Counted from the stretch's first letter, positions 20,340 through 33,060 are shown. The stretch is 64,000 bases of DNA from Sabethes cyaneus (GCF_943734655.1 NC_071355.1:197965939-198029938), one strand, 5' to 3'. The notes: generated by a model from the letters alone, not told the origin. Program-made: numbers and translations.

Positions 20340-22585
20340 TCCCGTAGTCCAAGTCCAGTCCTAGTCACGTCCAGTCCAAGTCCTGTCCAAGTCCAGTCCA
20401 ATTCCAGTCCAAGTCCAGTCCAGTCTAAGTCCAGTCCAAGTCCAGGTCCAGTCCAGGTCCAGTCCAGGTCCAGTCCAGGTCCAGTCCAGGTCCAGTCCAG
20501 GTCCAGTCCAGGTCCAGTCCAGGTCCAGTCCAGGTCCAGTCCAGGTCCAGTCCAGGTCCAGTCCAGGTCCAGTCCAGGTCCAGTCCAGGTCCAGTCCAGG
20601 TCCAGTCCAGGTCCAGTCCAGGTCCAGTCCAGGTCCAGTCCAGGTCCAGTCCAGGTCCAGTCCAGGTCCAGTCCAGGTCCAGTCCAGGTCCAGTCCAGGT
20701 CCAGTCCAGGTCCAGTCCAGGTCCAGTCCAGGTCCAGTCCAGGTCCAGTCCAGGTCCAGTCCAGGTCCAGTCCAGGTCCAGTCCAGGTCCAGTCCAGGTC
20801 CAGTCCAGGTCCAGTCCAGGTCCAGTCCAGGTCCAGTCCAGGTCCAGTCCAGGTCCAGTCCAGGTCCAGTCCAGGTCCAGTCCAGGTCCAGTCCAAGTCC
20901 AGTCCAAGTCCAGTCCAAGTCCAGTCCAAGTCCAGTCCAAGTCCAGCCCAAGTCCAGCCCAAGTCCAGTCCAAGTCCAGTCCAAGTCCAGTCCAAGTCCA
21001 GTCCAAGTCCAGTCCAAGTCCAGTCCAAGTCCAATCCAAGTCCAGTCTAAGTCCAGTCCAAGTCCAGTCCAAGTCCAGTCCAAGTCCAGTCCAAGTCCAG
21101 TCCAAGTCCAGTTCAAGTCCAAGTCCAAGTCCAAGTCCAAGTCCAGTCCAAGTCCAAGTCCAGTCCAAGTCCAGTCCAAGTCCAGTCCAAGTCCAGTCCA
21201 AGTCCAGTCCAAGTCCAGTCCAAGTCCAGTCCAAGTCCAGTCCAAGTCCAGTCCAAGTCCAGTCCAAGTTCAGTCCAAGTCCAGTCCAAGTCCAGTCCAA
21301 GTCCAGTCCAAGTCCAGTCCAAGTCCAGCCCAAGTCCAGCCCAAGTCCAGCCCAAGTCCAGTCCAAGTCCAGTCCAAGTCCAGTCCAAGTCCAAGTCCAG
21401 TCCAAGTCCAATCCAAGTCCAGTCTAAGTCCAGTCTAAGTCCAGTCCAAGTCCAAGTCCAAGTCCAGTCCAAGTCCAAGTCCAGTCCAAGTCCAGTCCAA
21501 GTCCAGTCCAAGTCCAGTCCAAGTCCAGTCCAAGTCCAGTCCAAGTCCAGTCCAAGTCCAGTCCAAGTCCAGTCCAAGTCCAGTCCTAGTCCAGTCCAAG
21601 TCCAGTCCAAGTCCAGTCCAAGTCCAGTCCAAGTCCAGTCCAAGTCCAGTCCAAGTCCAGTCCAAGTCCAGTCCAAGTCCAGTCCAAGTCCAGTCCAAGT
21701 CCAGTCCAAGTCCAGTCCAAGTCCAGTCCAAGTCCAGTCCAAGTCCAGTCCAAGTTCAGTCCAAGTCCAGTTCAAGTCCAGTCCAAGTCCAGTCCAAGTC
21801 CAGTCCAAGTCCAGCCCAAGTCCAGCCCAAGTCCAGCCCAAGTCCAGTCCAAGTCCAGTCCAAGTCCAGTCCAAGTCCAGTCCAAGTCCAGTCCAAGTCC
21901 AATCCAAGTCCAGTCCAAGTCCAGTCCAAGTCCAATCTAAGTCCAGTCTAAGTCCAGTCTAAGTCCAGTCCAAGTCCAAGTCCAAGTCCAGTCCAAGTCC
22001 AAGTCCAGTCCAAGTCCAGTCCAAGTCCAGTCCAAGTCCAGTCCAAGTCCAGTCCAAGTCCAGTCCAAGTCCAGTCCAAGTCCAGTCCAAGTCCAGTCCA
22101 AGTCCAGTCCAAGTCCAGTCCAAGTCCAGTCCTAGTCCAGTCCAAGTCCAGTCCTAGTCCAGTCCAAGTCCAGTCCAAGTCCAGTCCTAGTCCAGTCCAA
22201 GTCCAGTCCAAGTCCAGTCCAAGTCCAGTCCAAGTCCAGTCCAAGTCCAGTCCAAGTCCAGTCCAAGTCCAGTCCAGGTCCAGTCCAAGTCCAGTCCAAG
22301 TCCAGTCCAAGTCCAGTCCAAGTTCAGTCCAAGTCCAGTCCAAGTCCAGTCCAAGTCCAGTCCAAGTCCAGTCCAAGTCCAGTCCAAGTCCAGTCCAAGT
22401 CCAGTCCAAGTCCAGTCCAAGTCCAGTCCAAGTCCAGTCCAAGTCCAGTCCAAGTCCAGTCCAAGTCCAGTCCAAGTCCAGTCCAAGTCCAGTCCAAGTC
22501 CAGTCAAAGTCCAGTCCAAGTCCAGTCCAATTCCAGTCCAAGTTTAGCTCAAATCCAGTCGAAGTCCAGTTCAAGTCTTATCTAT
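20340..22585. repeat. 11-bp satellite (GTCCAGTCCAR)n
   Basis: About 2.2 kb of alternating 5-bp GTCCA and 6-bp GTCCAA/GTCCAG words, net period 11 bp. About 20430-20890 is homogeneous for the G form (GTCCAGTCCAG); 20890-22560 is the A form (GTCCAGTCCAA). Pure hexamer runs (AAGTCC)n interrupt it near 21115-21145, 21445-21480 and 21970-22005. Because 11 is not a multiple of 3 and the unit lacks stops, every frame stays open on one or both strands (for example 20286-21050 plus, 20425-21411 minus); these are not genes. Confidence 0.95.
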
Positions 22586-22855
22586 GTCAAGAAGGCAGAA
22601 TACAGATGGTAGTAGACAGAAAGCAGAAGACAGAAGGCAGAAGGTAGGAGGCAGAAGGCAGGAAGCAGAAGGCAGAAGTCTAAAGTCAAAAGTCAAAAGT
22701 CAAAAGTCAAAAGTCAAAAGTCAAAAGTTAAAAGTCAAAAGTCAAAAGTCAAAAGTCAAAAGTCAAAAGCCGAAAATCAAAAATCAAAAGTCAAAAGTCA
22801 ACAGTCAAAAGTCAATAGACAAAAATCAAAAGTCAAAAGTTACAAGGAAAACAAG
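22586..22855. repeat. Two 7-bp arrays: (AGAAGGC)n then (GTCAAAA)n
   Basis: Immediately after the 11-bp satellite, 22590-22680 is a degenerate AGAAGGC/AGACAGA tract, and 22683-22850 is (GTCAAAA)n with a few substitutions. The Lys/Ser/Gln-rich frame 22584-22859 is a product of the period. Confidence 0.9.
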
Positions 22856-25800
22856 GTAACAGATAAAGTCAAATATCAAAACTCATGACTTTAAAATTCA
22901 GATCGGCCTAAATCCACCATGTTGGAAAACGAATAAGAAAAGTGGAAAATTCCATTTAGCCATTACAAACGATAACAGTTTAAAATTAGATTTTCCAAAT
23001 GCCGAATTCAAATGACCATGTGGAAAATCGATTCTCTCTTCACCAGATTAGAACTCTTTTTCACCTTGAAATCACGATGAAAATATCAATGCTTGTGTGG
23101 ATTTTCTAATAAATAATGCATTTCTGACCAACATATTTTGCTCGGCACATCCATTGGCACGAAGATACAGATTCCAACTTTGTCCGGACAATAATCGACC
23201 GATGGGACCGATCTGTCGAAGAGGTGTCACTAGTGCTGTGGAAAAGAGTACAATTCTACATAGCAGAATTGGTTTTCTCACTCTTCGTCTTTCTCGCACA
23301 CTGAAATTTTCCTTGTACCCGCCGTGATTTGATAACCGTGTGCAATGATTATCGACATTTCACATCATATATTTATAGATTGACTTCGATTTCCGCTCGG
23401 TGCAAAAGCGGAAGGAAGTTGGAAACACATCATGTTCGGATTTGCTTGGTTACCTACTATATTCAATTACCCCAGGTATTGTTTTCAATGAACACCCACA
23501 TATTGCTACGGGCAGGCAAGTGAGCTAGGAAAAATGCTGACTACACATGTACCCTACACCGTAGGTTCGTTTGGCAGACCCCGGCGGCTTACCGGGCGGA
23601 GAAGCGGATGTAAGCATGGGAGATTTTTTTTTTGTGTTACACAATTGTATTTTCCGGCTTCTCGAGGCAAGCCGGCGCGTTAGCATCAGAGACCGCGTTT
23701 GTTCCGGGGAAAATTGTCCAATAATGATGGAAAATTGGCTAATCACAATCAATTTTCTATTCTGTCGGGTTGATTGATGGAATAGGATTGAGGATTGGAA
23801 AGCCCCAGCGGCAAGGGAAAGTTAGATTCTAAGCGAAAGCTTTTGCTGCGGAACCTTTTGAAGATGTTCGCTGTGAATACAAGCGAAAACATACTGCTTG
23901 AATGAATGAAACGATAAACAAATCAATCATGGAAGGGTTTTCGTTTCGAAAATTGGTGCTCATCCCTAATGGCAGCAAACCATCAACTGCGTGGTCCGGT
24001 GAAAAATCATTTTTTTCTGCATTCATTTTTTACAATCTCGAAGGGAAACAAAAGTTTGCCGGCATCGGCAGTAATTGAAGAAGAACGTGAAGATAATTGG
24101 TAATTGTGGAGTGGTTTGAATAACACCTGCAAAACTAACGAGTGAGTGCCATGAAACGCTCGTCCTATCGGTAGAACCGTAAAATGGAAAGAAAAACGTA
24201 AAATTGTGGATTGGAAACTCAAACAAAAACATTATAAAAAATCAAACGAGCGGATAAAACAAACATTGCCGAGAGAGTTCAAAGCATAGACAAAAATCCA
24301 GACACACCAACTGAAAACCGCACACTCTTACAGCAGTAGTGTGCCGGAAAACCCGACAAGAAACAAAAATCTGTTCCACTAGCTATGGCTGATAAAACAG
24401 TGAACGGAATCTTGCAAGCTCGTTTTGTTACCATTGACGATTTTTATCGAAATTGGTGCCGGCCAGTATAGGAAATCGGTTTATGTGGTGTTCTGAAAGA
24501 CACCACATCCAGTTTGCAACCTCGGCAGGGCATGCCGGAGAGTAAAAAAAAGCAGCAAACAGCAGCTGGAATTCGTTGTTTGTTTAACGTTTAACGTGTT
24601 TCGAATTTTTATGCAGTCCTTTTCCTCCAAACGGTCTACTGAACTGACTGCCAGAGATCAGTAAGGCGACCGGAGAAAACGCACGGGCTATATAGGTACA
24701 GGTCGATATGTGGGACTTTCGGTTTGTCTGTTTGCACACCAAATAGCACGCCCTAGCCCATGGCTGAATGATTTGATGAGAGGAAATGGACCACCCTTGT
24801 TGTGTCATCCGCAGCGCGCGGCTTAATGGGCGGTAACTGAGTGCGGTGAAGTGGTCTCTGGAAACGGACTTTTTCAACCGTTTGTCAAGTTCAGACCGGG
24901 CAGGCTTTTTCGGATGCGTTTGAATAAGCCACGCAATTTATTAGTTAATCGAACCAACCAACCAACGAACCAACATCAGAGTGTGTCTACTTGCTGTCCT
25001 TCGCCGGCGGGAGGGGGATGGAATAATGCTGTCACGGAATGTGATGATTTTCCATACTCAGCCAGCGCCGGGCGAGCGAGCGATTTGCCGGTTGGCAAGA
25101 TTTTGAAACTCGGATAGAAATTCCTGAATAAATTGAATTCTTTTGATTTACTCTCACAGGCAAGCAAGAGTGCCTGTGCCAAGTAGCTCAACTCCCAGTA
25201 TAGTCGATTCCCACTCAGATGGAAAACGGACGAAAGCGAACGTATCCTCCTTCCGTTGACTAAGTTCTGTGATTGAGCAAAATGAACGTAATTAAGACAA
25301 AGTTTGTTCCTTCCTAGCAGCTTATGGCAGAAGTTCGTACTTAGTACCACCGTACTTTCCGAATGAAGGAAGCCGGAAAATGCGAAATTTTCAGTAAATC
25401 AGAATAGATAGGATAAATTAACAATATTTTTATTAAATATTTACCAACATTCGAGGTATGTGTGAGGAAAATTTTACAGCGTCCCCTTCGGGCAGTTGGA
25501 AGTGGAATTCAATTTGAATTTATATTTGTTTGTTTTTCTCTGCCAACGTTAGATGGAGCTACATAAGTGCGATTTTTGTTACCTTCCGAAGACAAAGTTA
25601 TTCCCTGATGAAGCGCGATAGCCGGTTGCTTTCAATGGAGACGCATGGCGATGGAAAAGCCGTTTAGCTAGACATATGAATTTTGAAAACAATCTGTTCG
25701 TGTGAATGTTGAAGATTAAAACTTTATTTGGATACGTTTAAAGTAAAAAATCAGACATATTTCAAAAGCAAGAGTTATGATATCAAATTGCAATTTACTT

Positions 25801-26140
25801 TTAGTATTGAATGTATTAACATTCGTACACAAAAAATAGAAAACGTTAGTTTCAAATTAAAAGATAGTTGAAACCAACCTGATTTACCAATTTTGACTAA
25901 TACCTTAATGATATCTAAATTTTGTTTTGAGTGGCTTAGTAGAATTGCTGAATCAACAAGGAAGATTTTACATACTCTCTTCAAAAATGCGGAGAAATTA
26001 AAATTGCGTTAACTTAAATCTCTAAACCGAACCAAACCTTCATATCCTGACAAAAACTGAAATGAATGAAAATATAATTCGAAATTCGATTAAAATGAAA
26101 CAAAATAAAATAAAATAATATGAAAATAAAATAAGGGTCT
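22856..26140. other. No gene recognised
   Basis: About 3.3 kb of unique-looking sequence. Frames of up to 124 codons near 24850-25350 overlap on both strands, and none resembles a known family. A few AACC/AACG words occur near 24950. The stretch from 25750 becomes AT-rich. Confidence 0.45.
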
Positions 26141-26149
26141 AATTTTTCA

Positions 26150-27690
26150 TAAAGTTTTTGTCCTTTCAACGTTGATTAACTGAACGGGTGGCGTAAAAAA
26201 ACAAAGTGAACGAGAAACAAGAAAACAAAGAAACGAGCATAAAATTGAGCGTTCAGGTATTTATAGTTAAGCTCAAAAGTGAAAACCAAATCTCTTCTTG
26301 TTTCGTTTGTTATACGTTATATTATTTTCATGCAAACATCTTGTTTCTGTGAGTACACTCCCACCCCGCTCCGTTGCACAACATCGGAAAGATAAAAGCT
26401 TTATAAAATATTTGTAATGATCAAATATAAAATAGCAATATAGGGTAAAGAACTAGTTTTAAGTAGTCTAAGCGGGTCACTGATTGTTTTACCTTATTAC
26501 AAGCGATGGGTTGACTAAGTGGGGGATATCAGCATACCAATCTTCTTGCTATCTTTAGTTCTTCAAGCTGTTACCATTGGAAGACACTATTGTTGAGCTA
26601 AACTTTTGATTTTTCGCTTTAAAAGTTGGAGCGGCGGAACTAATTTTGAACACACCGAACCCATTTTCACCCGCAAGGTGCTTTTTTAAGCAATCCTGAA
26701 ATCTGAATTTTTTTTACGTCCCGTTAAAAAATCCCTCGAACTTTTCCCCCTATTCAGTAAGTTCGCGTTCCTATCCGCGACCTTCTAATCGGCATCTGAT
26801 GCGTACTCGGCATAGCGTATCGGCATAGATGCGTAAAATGCCATCTGTCTAAATTGTTTATCGGGGCATACACTTACCGCATCGTTCGGCAAAAGGTATT
26901 CGTCGTCTCTTTTATTCTCTGGTGTTTTTATGGGAAACTGCGAGTTTGACGTCTCACTCGCTGTTCATAAGGATGGTGGGAGAACAAAAGAGGTAAACAT
27001 ATAGCAGTACAAACGATCCGACTCAGAACAGTGTTGTCAAAGCAAATAACATTGAAACACATCGTTGCTTTATTAAATCACTGAGAAATTCTTCGAAAAT
27101 TATTGAAAAAGCTGTCTTTTGTGTTGTTTTTAATAAAGAAAAATTAATTATGAACATACATTTCTCTTGAAAGTATTGAACCACGATTTCACCATAGGAG
27201 GTTTCAGTTAATTTCAAACTTAAAATTCTTATTTCCAGAACCGAAACAGTGTCTTGGCCACACGATAGTTCATCAGTTGTGCTGCAGCTGCTGCTAGTGG
27301 TGAACAGGTTCCGTCTATTCAGAATTTGTTTTCAGTTTTGTTAGAAAATAATAAAACTTTTGGCTAGTGACAAAGCCTTAGATAATAGAAAAAAAGAGAG
27401 TGAATAATATGGTATGTGACAATTGAGTGCTTGACTTTCAGAGTGGTTGTAATCAGTGCTGAAAATTTGATGAATTCGTTAGTAGCAAGGTGGCGATTGC
27501 TGAAGAGTAGCTGAAAAATGTACGTTTTTGGACAACAATTTTTAATTCATCATATTTCTTGTCGGAAACCCAGTAAATTGTGTTTGTGTGAATCAAATGT
27601 ATGGTTAAGTGATTTGTGAAGATGATCCTATCAAAAGATTTTGAAAATATGAATAAAAAAGTGCATTTTCGGCACATTTATGTTCAACTG
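26150..27690. mobile_element. Dispersed element of unknown class, long copy
   Basis: Two blocks match the element at 57.0-57.7 kb in order: GCGATGGGTTGACTAAGTGG with GATATCAGCATACCAATCTT (26508-26550) and its continuation to about 26700, and 27425-27690 (TTTTTAATTCATCATATTTC, TTGTCGGAAACCCAGTAAA, ending TTCAACTGATTAAAAT). The 57-kb copy lacks most of the middle. Weak similarity also links 26145-26340 to 61420-61600. A minus-strand frame (27677-27453) is similar to 57690-57460 at protein level (IHTN..Y.V.DKK.DELKI), which may reflect an ancient coding part or simply shared DNA. Confidence 0.5.
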
Positions 27691-27739
27691 ATTAAAATAG
27701 GTAACACTGCTTAACTCGTTCCTTACCCTAAAATAAGAT

Positions 27740-28475
27740 AGAATGAAAGTAAGTAAAATGAAATGCAATAAAATAAAATGAAATGGAATGAATTGGAATG
27801 AAACGGATTGGAAGATATTAGATGCGATGAAATAAGGTGAGGTGAGATGAGATGAGATGAGGTGATATGATATGAGGTGAGATGAGATTAGATGAGATGA
27901 GATGGGATGAGATGAGATGAGAGGAGATGAGATGAGAAGAGTTGAGATGAGAAGAGAAGAGAAGAGAAGACATGAGATGAGATGAGATGAGATGAGATCT
28001 GATGAGATGAGATGCAATGAGATGACATGAAATGAAGTGAAATTGAATAAAATGAAATGCAATGAAGAGGAATGAAATGAAGAGGAATGAAATGAAATGA
28101 ACTGGAATGAAATGAAATGCAATGGAATGAATTGGAATGAAATGAAATGGAATGAAACGAGAAAGGCTGAGATGAGATGGGATGAGATGAGATAACAGTA
28201 GATGAGATGAGTTGAAATGAGAAGAGAGTAGGTGAGATGAGATTAGATGAGATGAGTTGAGATGAGTTGAGAGTAGATGAAAGGTGCTGAGATGAGATGA
28301 GACGAGATGAGATAAAATGATATGACATGAGTTGATATGAGATGAGATGAAATGAAATGAGATGAGGTGAGATGAGATGCAATGAGATGAGATGAGATGA
28401 AATGAAATGAATTGAAATGGAACAAAATGAGATGAGAGGGAATTGCAATGAAATGAAACGAAATAAAATAATATG
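27740..28475. repeat. Degenerate pentamer array (GATGA/AATGA)n
   Basis: GAGATGAGATGA dominates 27840-28020 and 28160-28400. AATGAAATGGAATGA words dominate 27740-27840 and 28030-28150. The Ser/His/Ile-rich minus frames (27631-28122, 27888-28448) are artefacts of the period. Confidence 0.9.
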
Positions 28476-29165
28476 AAATATAGGAAATTACTATAAAATA
28501 AAATGAAATAAAACTGTAATACTCTGTAAAAAATTAACAGAAATTGAAAAAATAAAACTAAACTAAATCAAATAATGTAAAAAACAAAACTTAAAATAAA
28601 ACTGAAAAAATAAAGTTAAATGAAGCAGAACAGAATGGAACAAAATTTTTATGAAATAACAGCAAATCAGGTCAATAGAAACAAAATAGAATGAAATTAT
28701 CAAATTAAGTGACAATTTATGATTTTTAAAATCAACCTCACTGTAATGGTCAAGACAACAACTATGAGATTGAAACAAAATGAAAACAGAACCAAAATAG
28801 AATCAAAATAGATTCAAAACAGAATCAAAATTGATTCAAGATGATTTCAAAAATGAATTGAAATAGCATTAAAATAGAATCAAATGAGGTTAAAATTAGA
28901 TTCAATGCAGAATAAAAGTAGAATGAAAACAAAATTCAAAATGTTATTAAAAGAGAATAAAAATAGGTTCAAAATAAAATCAAAGTAGAATCGAAATGAC
29001 ATCAAAACAAAAGGAAAATAAAAATAATAATATGAATAAAAATAAAAATAGACTGAAAATAGAATCAAAACTTATTCAAAATAGAATAAAAATAAATTTT
29101 TTTTGCTTTGCTAAATAGAATCATATAGAACCAAATAGGATCAAAATACAATCAAGTAAAGTCAA
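28476..29165. repeat. A-rich degenerate repeat (AAAATAGAATC-like)
   Basis: The words AATCAAAATAGA, GATTCAAAA and AATAAAAATA recur irregularly between the pentamer array and the (CCAAGT)n array. The period is loose (about 10-16 bp). No coding content. Confidence 0.65.
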
Positions 29166-29171
29166 CTTCAA

Positions 29172-29815
29172 CTCCAAGTCCAAGTCCAAGTCCAAGTCCA
29201 AGTCCAAGTCCAAGTCCAAGTCCAAGTCCAAGTCCAAGTCCAAGTCCAAGTCCAAGTCCAAGTCCAAGTCCAAGTCCAAGTCCAAGTCCAAGTCCAAGTC
29301 CAAGTCCAAGTCCAAGTCCAAGTCCAAGTCCAAGTCCAAGTCCAAGTCCAAGTCCAAGTCCAAGTCCAAGTCCAAGTCCAAGTCCAAGTCCAAGTCCAAG
29401 TCCAAGTCCAAGTCCAAGTCCAAGTCCAAGTCCAAGTCCAAGTCCAAGTCCAAGTCCAAGTCCAAGTCCAAGTCCAAGTCCAAGTCCAAGTCCAAGTCCA
29501 AGTCCAAGTCCAAGTCCAAGTCCAAGTCCAAGTCCAAGTCCAAGTCCAAGTCCAAGTCCAAGTCCAAGTCCAAGTCCAAGTCCAAGTCCAAGTCCAAGTC
29601 CAAGTCCAAGCCCAAGTTCAAGTCCAAGTCCAAGTCCAAGTCCAAGTCCAAGTCCAAGTCCAAGTCCAAGTCCAAGTCCAAGTCCAAGTCCAAGTCCAAG
29701 TCCAAGTCCAAGTCCAAGTCCAAGTCCAAGTCCAAGTCCAAGTCCAAGTCCAAGTCCAAGTCCAAGTCCAAGTCCAAGTCCAAGTCCAAGTCCAAGTCCT
29801 AGTCCAAGTCCAGTC
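29172..29815. repeat. Hexamer array (CCAAGT)n
   Basis: About 105 almost identical copies; the clearest internal variants are at about 29609-29620 (CCCAAGTTC). The right edge drifts through CCTAGTCCAAGTCCAGTCTAAG, words also typical of the 11-bp satellite 7 kb upstream. The minus-strand Asp-Leu frame (29121-29795) is an artefact. Confidence 0.97.
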
Positions 29816-29819
29816 TAAG

Positions 29820-32800
29820 TTAAGTTCAACTTTAATCCAGGCCCAAAGCTAATTCTCTCTACTCGAGGCAATTTTGGAAGCAAAATACTAAATATTTTTC
29901 AAAGTTAGATAAATAAGTAGTCGTGATTGTTCCGGATTTGGCTGTGCTCACAGCAAGTTTATAAATTGATAATAAGCTAAGTTTTCAATAGCTTCTTTGT
30001 AAAAATCAAAAGAGCTTCAAGCAACATAATAACCGAAATCTTTTTTCACAGTAATGCATTGCAATGGGATCAGAGATATTCTTATTCGTCCTCACAAGCA
30101 TTAATCTCCAATTATATTTAACCCTTTTTCAAGGCCAGCTGGCTTTGATCTGTGCCTTTGTAAACTTCCACCTAGCCGGGAAAGGGAAATCTTTTCAATT
30201 TTACACTTGTCGGAAAATGCTCATCACACAGGGAGGAAGCAGTTCAAGGTTGATACCGGAATGGAACGCTCCGTTGTGCAAAAGGATTGATGAGGAAATG
30301 AAAAATTAAAAATTCTACGCATACTTGATCCTTTTATTTTTCATGATTCACTCATTCCCGTAGTTGGTAGGTACATGTTGGTAGAAGAGATTTCCTTTTT
30401 CGATGTATAAGGATTCTATAAAGCTGGTACACTGTTCAAAAAAATCTCGTTTAACGAACGTTCAAAAAGTATACAATGCACAAAGAAAATCTCTCAAGAT
30501 AGATGATTGTATAGATACCACTTTTTATACGGTGCAAACAGGCAGCATGCCACATCCAACATTAATAAAAATCTTACTTTCAATCCTTTTACGAAAAATT
30601 TTCCAAACACAAAACATTCTCCTCATCTCTGACTCCCCAGCAGCAGGCACTTTTTATCCCATCGATAAAAAGCTTGTTTACCATCGCGTGCGGATGCATG
30701 CCGAGTTTCGGCAGAGAAGATACGGCGACGGTGGCGGCAAGATTACACGAAATGACGCCAGGCCAGACCAAGGAGGGAGCAAAAGAGCGAAAACCGAACG
30801 CAGAAATGCGTCGGAATGTGTACGAAAATATTATGACATGCGTTGTTTGCACTAAAAGCCGAAAGTGGTCCTTCCGTTAAAGTGCCTCGGTCCGGACTTT
30901 CAAAGTGGTTCCAGGGGCTCGAACCCCAACGGGAAATTCATCCATGCCTCCGTCCGCCGATATGGAAGATTGGAGCGCACAAAAAAAATGGCGTGTGTGA
31001 GTTTTCATCCCAAGAGTGCTGGTTGGCGGTCGGGACCAGTAAAATGTCATTCCATTTTCCTACAGACAGTCTTCCTCCATTGCCGCCATCGTTTCGTACC
31101 GTTCCGTCCACCAATTCGAAAGGCAAATGTTTGCCAAGTGGGAATTGAATGGCAAGACTTATGCAAACAACACAATGTGATGGTAAAGATCCGGAAAGGA
31201 TATTATTTGTGATTTTTTTTCGATGTTGAAGATGGGCTCAAGTCGCCAAAAAAAAGGGAATTTCATAAGAGGGTTTCAGACTTTGTAGTACGGATGGCTT
31301 ACGTTGAATTTACGTTCCAGTTTTTTTCTAAAAATATGTAGATGCAAGAATACACGGGACCTAATAAATTGTAAAGTGTTTAAAACTTGTATTAAATTAA
31401 TGAACTTCGTTCATCACTGCTTCAAATAAACAATCGGCGCAATATCCGGCTCTAAATATCAATATGTCACAGTGTTTGTCAGCGACCAATCCTTCGAAAT
31501 GGTTTAAAAATTCCTTTAACACACAGGCATCTAACTCGAAACAGATCATCGTCACCTCACCAGTAGAGAAAAAATAAATAAATCACTTCGGCCAACATAA
31601 GTCGATCCGAGTAATAAACCTTCCAACCTTTTTCTTTTTGTGTTTCGAAGGCATAGATTTTCCCCGGCCTCTGTTCCATTGTTTATACATTTATCCCATC
31701 GTTCCGATCACATCTCGACTGGAAAATATTTCAGTGCATTAACAAATTTTCCTCGAAACCGAGATACCCGAATCCATCAATCTCCCCGGTCTCACACAGA
31801 ATCGCGACCGGGTGCCAACAGGTCTCCGGAATTTTCCCTTTCCCTCCCGGTTCGAACCGTGGCATGTGAAAAACTATTCGGCGTTTATTTTTCTTCCCGA
31901 AAAACGCACGAAGGGAACACATTGTAATGCGAAGGAAAATCCAAACAAAAAAAGTAAAGAGTTTACGCGGTTGTGGAGTCTGATTCCGGGAAAAAATCAG
32001 AACCTTTTTAAATCCGAAAGAAAATAAAACATCACAAGATACTGACTGCCAGCTTGAATCGTCGTCGATTCGGGGAAGCACCGTCGTCGTGACACCGTGC
32101 GTCGGTTGCTCCGGGTCACGGATACAGGCGGCAGCGGCATGTACAATGTGCGTGTGTGTAAATCAAATAAATAGCCGATAAAGGGAACCCTTTGAAGATC
32201 TTGCCACCAAATATGTAGTAAAACCGGAGCCCGAATGACACACAATGGGTAATGCGAGAAAGTGGAGTCTTTAAAACAAATGAAGTTTTATGTTCATTAA
32301 AATGTAAATAGTAAAATATTTATTCTCTCGCCGATAAACAGAGTCATCCATCCAGCGAAGAAGGGTGGCGGCATCTAATAAAGAGAAATGGAGTTTTGCG
32401 CTTCGCGGCGGTGTTGAATTTGGTTTCTGGGAGAAAAGACGGAAAGGTGTGAGAAACGATAATGTGTGTTTAGAATTTCGAATGTCACGTTGACAGGCGT
32501 TTGAACTGTGAATTGGTTTGCGTGAATGAAAATGATGTTTACCTTCGATGTCAGAGTGCTTGCGGTTATTTATGTCCACAGACGTTGATAGAAGGTTGGT
32601 AATCGGACTATAATTTCGTTCTATAGCGCAATATGATAACTATAAATAACAAAAATAATTCATTCTAATCCTTTTCGATTCATAACCAAGGGACTTAATC
32701 TGGCTGAAAAGCAGCTAACTTAGCGATGCACTGTCTAAAAAAATACCAATACAGGAATACACTAGAGCGATCCCACAAATACCTTAAAACACTTGCTAAA

Positions 32801-33060
32801 TGGTCCATTCACTTCCCCACTTGTTAACTAGAAGAACATTGAACAGTCTTAATAATTCTAATAATTTAATGCAAAATATGTAATAATTTCATTTCAATTT
32901 TATTCCAATTTCCAGCTTTTGTTTATTAATGTTGATTTGACCTTTGATTAACTTTTTTTTAGTTTGAGTAGGTTAAGTTGACTCAACTTTGACTAAATTC
33001 TAGAGATTTTGTTGTTTAAAATATTTTAGGCAAATTTTTGCTTTCTGCTCAATCTCAGCT
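29820..33060. other. No gene recognised
   Basis: About 3.2 kb of unique-looking DNA. Overlapping frames around 30400-31210 and 31640-32080 reach 150 codons but lack recognisable domains and compete with antisense frames of similar length. The last 200 bp, next to the (CCCAAT)n array, are AT-rich and include a short palindrome AAGTTGACTCAACTT near 32975. Confidence 0.45.

Noticed and set aside
20286..22574. Long frames with WTWTGLGLDLD or SPGPVQVQSRS periods
   Set aside because: The 11-bp period read in three phases yields these; overlapping equal-length frames in several phases exclude real genes.
18437..22585. CRISPR array
   Set aside because: Repeats are contiguous without unique spacers, and the DNA is eukaryotic.
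29121..29795. Poly Asp-Leu protein
   Set aside because: Translation of (CCAAGT)n on the minus strand.
30403..31212. Overlapping frames of 150, 101 and 115 codons
   Set aside because: Three phases and the opposite strand are open together, which fits chance in locally stop-poor DNA; no conserved domain.
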